Assembly: GCA_023432235.1 (NCBI GenBank)
Contig: JAEYUX010000164.1
Coordinates: forward strand, 1-15,838
Direction: 5' to 3'
DNA from: Actinomycetes bacterium
GTDB lineage: Bacteria > Actinomycetota > Actinomycetes > Actinomycetales > Demequinaceae
Length of the DNA stretch: 15,838 nucleotides
A model generated the notes under the pieces. It saw only the letters and a list, made by a program, of their open reading frames with translations, made no database searches and was not told the origin of the DNA. A program made the position numbers and the translations under genes. Shown in pieces: positions 12,404-15,838 of the stretch (positions within the stretch are counted from its first letter, which is position 1; each line of letters opens with the position of its first letter).

Positions 12404-14280
12404 CCGCCGTGGTTGAACGCACAACGGCCACCGTGGTGCTCGTGGGCAATCCAAACGTCGGCAAGTCCACGCTGTTCAATCACCTCACGCGCGCCCGTCA
12501 GCGCGTGGTGAACGCGCCCGGCACCACCGTCTCCCTCGCCAACGGCACCTGGCACACCCCGGCCCACGAACTCAACCTCGTCGACCTGCCGGGCACCTAT
12601 TCGCTCACCGCCCGCTCTCCTGACGAGCAGGTTGCGGCCGACGCCATCACCTCCCGCGAGCACGACATCGCCCTCGTCGTGCTCGACGCAACCGCGCTGA
12701 GCCGTAGCCTCTACCTCCTCGCTCAGGTCGCCGTCGCTGACCAACCGGTGGTGGTCGCACTCACCATGCTCGATCTCGCTCAGGCGCGGGGTGTGGCACC
12801 TGACGTTGCCGCCCTCACCGCTGCGCTTGGGGTGCCCGTTGTTGCGGTGCATGGCCGAACAGGGGCGGGTGCCGAGGAACTGAGCGCCGCGATCGACGCT
12901 GCCCTCACCACCTCGCCGAGGGTGCGCGGGATTGACCCCCACGAGCACAGCGCTTGCCTGAGCGACCGGCTCGCCTGTGCCGAGCACCTCTTTGAGTGGG
13001 TGCACGGCGTCATTGATGCAGCCCAGCCGCTCGCACCACCGCTGCCCACTCTTTCTGACCGCCTCGATCGCGTGCTCCTCACGCCGTGGGCGGGCATCCC
13101 GATCTTCCTCGCTGTGGTGTGGGCGGTGTTCCAGCTCACCACCGTTGTGGCGACTCCGCTCATGGACGCTGTCGCGGGCGTGGTGACCGGGCCCGTTGCG
13201 AGCGGACTCAGCAGTGCGCTCGAGGCAATTTCCACCCCCGAGTGGGTCATCTCGCTCATGGCCGATGGCGTCCTTGCCGGAGTGGGCACGGTGTTGTCCT
13301 TTGTCCCCCTCATGGCGATCATGTTTGCCGCGGTGGGCGTGCTTGAAGGCAGTGGCTACCTTGCGCGAGTTGCCGTTGTGGCGGACCGCGCAATGCGCGC
13401 CCTTGGCCTCGACGGGCGGGCCATGCTCCCGCTCATCGTGGGCTTCGGCTGCAATGTGCCCGCCCTCGCCGCCACCGCGGTCCTTCCGCACGCACGCCAG
13501 CGCCTTCTCACCGGCCTCCTCGTGCCGCTCACCACGTGCACCGCCCGGCTCGCGATCTACCTGATGATCGCCCACGCCTTCTTTGGGTCTCAGGCCGGCA
13601 CCGTCGTGTTCGCGATGTACGTACTCTCGATCGCACTCGTTGTGATCTGGGGTCTCATCGCCCGCGGCCCTGTCATGCGCGGCGAGCGCCCCGGCCCGCT
13701 CGTCATCGCGCTTCCCGATTACCAGCCGCCCCACCTCCGCACCCTGGGTCACGCGGTGTGGTCGCGCGTTGCGTCGTTCGTCACCAAGGCGGGGACTGTC
13801 ATCCTCATTGCCGTGGTGGTCCTCTGGGCGGCCCAGGCCGTGCCGGTGCGCGGCGGTCACGCCCTCACCGACGTGCCGGTCGAGGATTCGGTTTACGGTG
13901 CCGTCGCCCTCGCCGCCGCTCCCGCTCTTGAGCCGATGGGCGTTGATGACTGGCGCATCTCTGCGGCCCTCATCAGCGGCGTTGCCGCCAAGGAAGTGGT
14001 GATCGGCGCCCTTGCGCAGTCGTATGCACTCGATGGGGAGGACGAGGCGACGCTCGGAGAACGTCTGCGCGCCACTCTCGATGACACCTCGGGCGGTCAC
14101 GGCACCGCCGCCGCACTCGCCCTCATGGTCTTCTGTCTTTCTTACCTGCCGTGCCTTGCCACATTGGCCGAACAGCGTCGGCTGTTTGGGTGGCGCTGGA
14201 CCACCGTGGCCGCGAGCGCACAATTCATTGGCGCCTACGCCCTCGCCGTAGCGGTGTTCCAAGTAGGGAGGCTGTGGTGA
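12400..14280 (+). CDS. feoB: Ferrous iron permease FeoB
   Basis: FeoB imports Fe(II) across the cytoplasmic membrane, driven or gated by its N-terminal G domain. The 626-residue protein has G1 GNPNVGKST (16-24), a G2 region NAPGTTVS (38-45), G3 DLPGTYS (62-68) and, where family members have N-x-x-D as G4, TMLD (122-125), a Thr for Asn. A helical linker follows to about 215, then the membrane part with the two Gate motifs: GFGCNVPALAAT (about 348-359, Cys351) and a later SGVAAKEVVIGAL, plus a late Cys pair in FCLSYLPC. It is shorter than E. coli FeoB (773), as expected when the long C-terminal region is absent. ATG 12400 overlaps feoA, and its stop overlaps the next GTG, giving a feoA-feoB-feoC-like unit. 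Confidence 0.96.
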   Translation: MTAVVERTTATVVLVGNPNVGKSTLFNHLTRARQRVVNAPGTTVSLANGTWHTPAHELNLVDLPGTYSLTARSPDEQVAADAITSREHDIALVVLDATALSRSLYLLAQVAVADQPVVVALTMLDLAQARGVAPDVAALTAALGVPVVAVHGRTGAGAEELSAAIDAALTTSPRVRGIDPHEHSACLSDRLACAEHLFEWVHGVIDAAQPLAPPLPTLSDRLDRVLLTPWAGIPIFLAVVWAVFQLTTVVATPLMDAVAGVVTGPVASGLSSALEAISTPEWVISLMADGVLAGVGTVLSFVPLMAIMFAAVGVLEGSGYLARVAVVADRAMRALGLDGRAMLPLIVGFGCNVPALAATAVLPHARQRLLTGLLVPLTTCTARLAIYLMIAHAFFGSQAGTVVFAMYVLSIALVVIWGLIARGPVMRGERPGPLVIALPDYQPPHLRTLGHAVWSRVASFVTKAGTVILIAVVVLWAAQAVPVRGGHALTDVPVEDSVYGAVALAAAPALEPMGVDDWRISAALISGVAAKEVVIGALAQSYALDGEDEATLGERLRATLDDTSGGHGTAAALALMVFCLSYLPCLATLAEQRRLFGWRWTTVAASAQFIGAYALAVAVFQVGRLW

Positions 14281-14510
14281 GCGGCACCTTCACTGCTGTT
14301 ATCGACCGACTCGCTGCTGGCGACTCGGTTCGCACCGCCGCGCGCACCGTGGGGGTGACCCACGATTTCGCTCAGGCGGTGGCGGCGGAAGGCGAACGCC
14401 TGGGACTCGTCATCACCGCCGATGCCGCGTGCGGCACCTGCGTGCCGAGTTCCTCCCCCGCCTGCGCCGGATGCCCCTTTGGCACGCGAGGTGGCCGCAA
14501 CCCTCGATAG
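14277..14510 (+). CDS. Small four-cysteine FeoC-like protein
   Basis: A 77-residue protein translated from GTG 14277, overlapping the feoB stop by four bases (GTGA); GTG 14274 is an alternative one codon earlier. Residues about 5-46 look like a small helix-turn-helix / winged-helix (VIDRLAAGDSVRTAARTVGVTHDFAQAV type). They are followed by Cys52, Cys55, Cys63 and Cys66 in a CxxC-x7-CxxC cluster (CGTCVPSSSPACAGCP). Enterobacterial FeoC has the same size (78 residues), a winged helix, four cysteines that bind an Fe-S cluster, and the same place after FeoB; its cysteine spacing differs. I infer an actinobacterial FeoC analogue: an iron- or redox-sensing accessory of FeoB. A zinc-binding protein is the alternative. 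Its TAG stop lies inside the -10 element of the maf promoter. Confidence 0.75.
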   Translation: MSGTFTAVIDRLAAGDSVRTAARTVGVTHDFAQAVAAEGERLGLVITADAACGTCVPSSSPACAGCPFGTRGGRNPR

Positions 14511-14520
14511 GCTCGCACCC
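14508..14520 (+). promoter_or_regulatory. -10 element of leaderless maf promoter
   Basis: TAGGCT (14508-14513) is followed by seven bases and GTG 14521. The spacing is that of a leaderless start, and no Shine-Dalgarno is present. The hexamer includes the stop codon of the FeoC-like gene. No good -35 at 16-19 bases. Confidence 0.45.
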
Positions 14521-15189
14521 GTGCCCATCCCCTTCATTCTTGCCTCCCGCTCGCCTGCCCGCCTTGCCACCTTGCGTTCCGCAGGTATCGAACCGAGAGT
14601 GCACATCAGTGACGTCGATGAGGATGCGGTGCTTGCGGCCGCGGCGGATACGTTTCCTCTTGAGCGGGGCCGCGAGCTCACTCCGGCCGACGCGGTGCTT
14701 GAGTTGGCACGCGCCAAAGCCGAAGCGGTGGCGGAGCTCCGCGACGAGACCGAGGCGATCATCCTCGGCTGCGATTCGATGCTTGAACTCGCGGGTGACA
14801 TCCACGGCAAGCCGTCCAACCCGGATGTGGCACGGGAGCGCTGGCGCATGATGCGTGGGCGCACGGGCGTCCTTCACACCGGTCACTGGCTCATCCGCAT
14901 CCGCCCCGAGGCGGGCGCGGCCGTCTATAGCGGCGTGGGCGGCACTGGCTCCACCGTGGTCCACTTCGCCGATCTTGAGGACAGCGAAATCGACGCCTAC
15001 GTGGCAACCGGTGAGCCGCTCCACGTGGCCGGGGCGTTCACGGTTGATGGACTGGGCGGCCCCTTTGTCGAAAAGATCGAGGGCGATCACCACAACGTCG
15101 TCGGCGTGAGTCTGCCCCTTGTGCGCGAGCTACTCGGCGAGGTCGGCCTGCGTATCCCTGACGTGTGGGCACCCCGCGCCACGCAGTGA
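14521..15189 (+). CDS. maf: Maf-family nucleoside triphosphate pyrophosphatase
   Basis: Maf proteins hydrolyse non-canonical or surplus nucleoside triphosphates to monophosphates and pyrophosphate; overproduction in some bacteria inhibits septation. The 222-residue product starts with FILASRSPARLATLRSAGI (5-23), the Maf signature with the S-x-R phosphate-binding motif, and carries the catalytic aspartate Asp85 in ILGCDSMLEL, a GKP element (GDIHGKPSN), and later TGEPLHVAGAF and GPFVEKIEGDHHNVVGVSLP, all typical. Start GTG 14521 is chosen because homology begins there and a leaderless -10 (TAGGCT) lies seven bases upstream; the open frame continues back to 14422 within the FeoC-like gene, giving only low-complexity proline-rich sequence. 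In mycobacteria maf also lies between the epsilon- and alpha-subunit genes of acyl-CoA carboxylase. Confidence 0.94.
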   Translation: MPIPFILASRSPARLATLRSAGIEPRVHISDVDEDAVLAAAADTFPLERGRELTPADAVLELARAKAEAVAELRDETEAIILGCDSMLELAGDIHGKPSNPDVARERWRMMRGRTGVLHTGHWLIRIRPEAGAAVYSGVGGTGSTVVHFADLEDSEIDAYVATGEPLHVAGAFTVDGLGGPFVEKIEGDHHNVVGVSLPLVRELLGEVGLRIPDVWAPRATQ

Positions 15190-15353
15190 TTTGTGGCGAC
15201 CCCACAACCTACGGCCGCGTAACCTCAGTTGGTGGCCAGATTTTTGGATGATTCCTCCAAAGGGCGCGAAAACTGCTGTGCTCCGTAACAAATCGACGTC
15301 CCGAGCCCCCGCCCAGCAAAGGCGGACGGCGTCGCCGGGGTAGGTTGGGCGTC
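15190..15353. other. Intergenic spacer before the alpha-subunit gene
   Basis: This 164-base gap separates maf from the carboxylase alpha gene and is visibly less GC-rich than its flanks. Two small hairpins can be drawn: TTGTGG/CCACAA (15191-15196 with 15202-15207) and TTTGGA/TCCAAA (15243-15248 with 15256-15261). Neither is followed by a T-run, so a terminator is not established. The right end holds the leaderless promoter of the next gene. Confidence 0.4.
15341..15353 (+). promoter_or_regulatory. -10 element of leaderless alpha-subunit promoter
   Basis: TAGGTT (15341-15346), seven bases, then GTG 15354. There is no Shine-Dalgarno in front of GTG, so the leaderless reading is favoured and supports this start. 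No convincing -35 is visible. Confidence 0.5.
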
Positions 15354-15838
15354 GTGCCTGCGTTCACTTCGGTCCTCGTTGCCAACCGGGGCGAGATCGC
15401 CGTACGCGTGATCCGCGCCTGCCAAGACGCCTCACTGCGATCGATCGCCGTCTATGCCGACCCCGACCGGGATGCTCCCCACGTCGCGCTCGCCGATGAG
15501 GCGTACGCGCTTGGTGGCTCCACAGCTCGCGAGTCGTACCTCGACATCGCGAAGATTCTTGACGTTGCGCGCCGCTCCGGCGCAGAGGCGATCCACCCGG
15601 GCTACGGCTTTCTCTCAGAGAACGCCGACTTCGCTCAGGCCGTCATCGATGCCGGGCTTGTATGGATTGGCCCACCGCCTGCGGCCATTGAGTCGCTTGG
15701 CGACAAGGTGAGCGCTCGCCACATTGCACAACGCGCCGGAGCACCGTTGGTGCCGGGCACTCCCGACCCCGTCAGCTCGGCCGACGAGGTGGTCGCTTTT
15801 GCGGACGAGCACGGCCTCCCCGTCGCCATCAAGGCCGC
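15354..15838 (+). CDS. accA3: Acyl-CoA carboxylase alpha subunit (biotin carboxylase / BCCP), 5' part
   Basis: The gene runs off the right edge; about 161 codons are visible. Starting at GTG 15354 the product reads [23 protein letters not shown], the hallmark N-terminus of biotin carboxylases. [10 protein letters not shown] follows at 81-90 and GDKVSAR with the ATP-site Lys118; the window ends just at the next ATP-grasp lysine region (GLPVAIKA). In actinobacterial acyl-CoA carboxylases the same chain ends with a biotinyl carrier domain, which is the substrate of BirA; that part is not in the window. It would work with the beta (9710) and epsilon (11296) subunits. The start is supported by a leaderless -10 (TAGGTT) seven bases upstream. 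Another biotin-dependent carboxylase (for example pyruvate carboxylase) is possible from the N-terminus alone, but the neighbourhood favours AccA. Confidence 0.9.
   Translation, partial: MPAFTSVLVANRGEIAVRVIRACQDASLRSIAVYADPDRDAPHVALADEAYALGGSTARESYLDIAKILDVARRSGAEAIHPGYGFLSENADFAQAVIDAGLVWIGPPPAAIESLGDKVSARHIAQRAGAPLVPGTPDPVSSADEVVAFADEHGLPVAIKA

Noticed and set aside
12277..14262. 661-codon open frame on the minus strand opposite feoB
   Set aside because: It is very rich in His, Arg, Gly and Glu with no domain, and is the antisense shadow of the high-GC feoB gene, whose motifs are unmistakable.

Overview
The window looks like a high-GC actinobacterial chromosome, probably Micrococcales-like. 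This rests on the strong G/C bias at third codon positions, frequent GTG starts, several leaderless gene starts, a DtxR/IdeR-type iron box, a GlxR/CRP-type site, and the birA / acyl-CoA carboxylase beta / epsilon / Maf / alpha neighbourhood known from actinobacteria. The genus cannot be fixed from the sequence alone.

Layout. At the left edge, on the minus strand, lie the first 23 codons of a lipoprotein and an unrecognised five-helix membrane protein. A 307-base divergent gap carries a textbook TGTGA-N6-TCACA site and a LacI-type palindrome, followed by a plus-strand SRAP (YedK/HMCES) gene. birA (minus) converges on it. From 9487 down to 2757 runs a tightly packed eight-gene minus-strand operon: mannitol-family PTS EIIC, EIIB and EIIA as three separate proteins, a zinc alcohol/polyol dehydrogenase, a DeoR-family repressor, a 1-phosphofructokinase-like PfkB kinase, HPr and enzyme I. 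It is a complete uptake, phosphorylation and entry-to-glycolysis module. Its promoter has a good -35/-10 pair and two direct-repeat boxes that fit a DeoR operator.

On the plus strand from 9710 comes a second block: acyl-CoA carboxylase beta and epsilon subunits, a SanA/YdcF-like DUF218 membrane protein, then feoA, feoB and a small four-cysteine FeoC-like protein. The feo genes sit behind a 19-base DtxR/IdeR box and a leaderless promoter. Next are Maf pyrophosphatase and, cut by the right edge, the biotin-carboxylase end of an acyl-CoA carboxylase alpha subunit. BirA would biotinylate that alpha subunit, and the beta and epsilon subunits complete the enzyme.

The most interesting points are: (1) the polyol PTS operon pairs a mannitol-type transporter with an MDR-type zinc dehydrogenase and a fructose-1-phosphate kinase rather than MtlD, so a fructose-1-phosphate route is possible; (2) the two DeoR-like boxes at its promoter; (3) the FeoC-like CxxC-x7-CxxC protein; (4) a recurrent leaderless arrangement (TAGNNT, 6-7 bases, GTG) at birA, feoA, maf and the alpha-subunit gene; (5) the clean CRP/GlxR-type site in front of an unknown membrane protein. 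No tRNA, rRNA, CRISPR array, insertion sequence or phage gene was seen.
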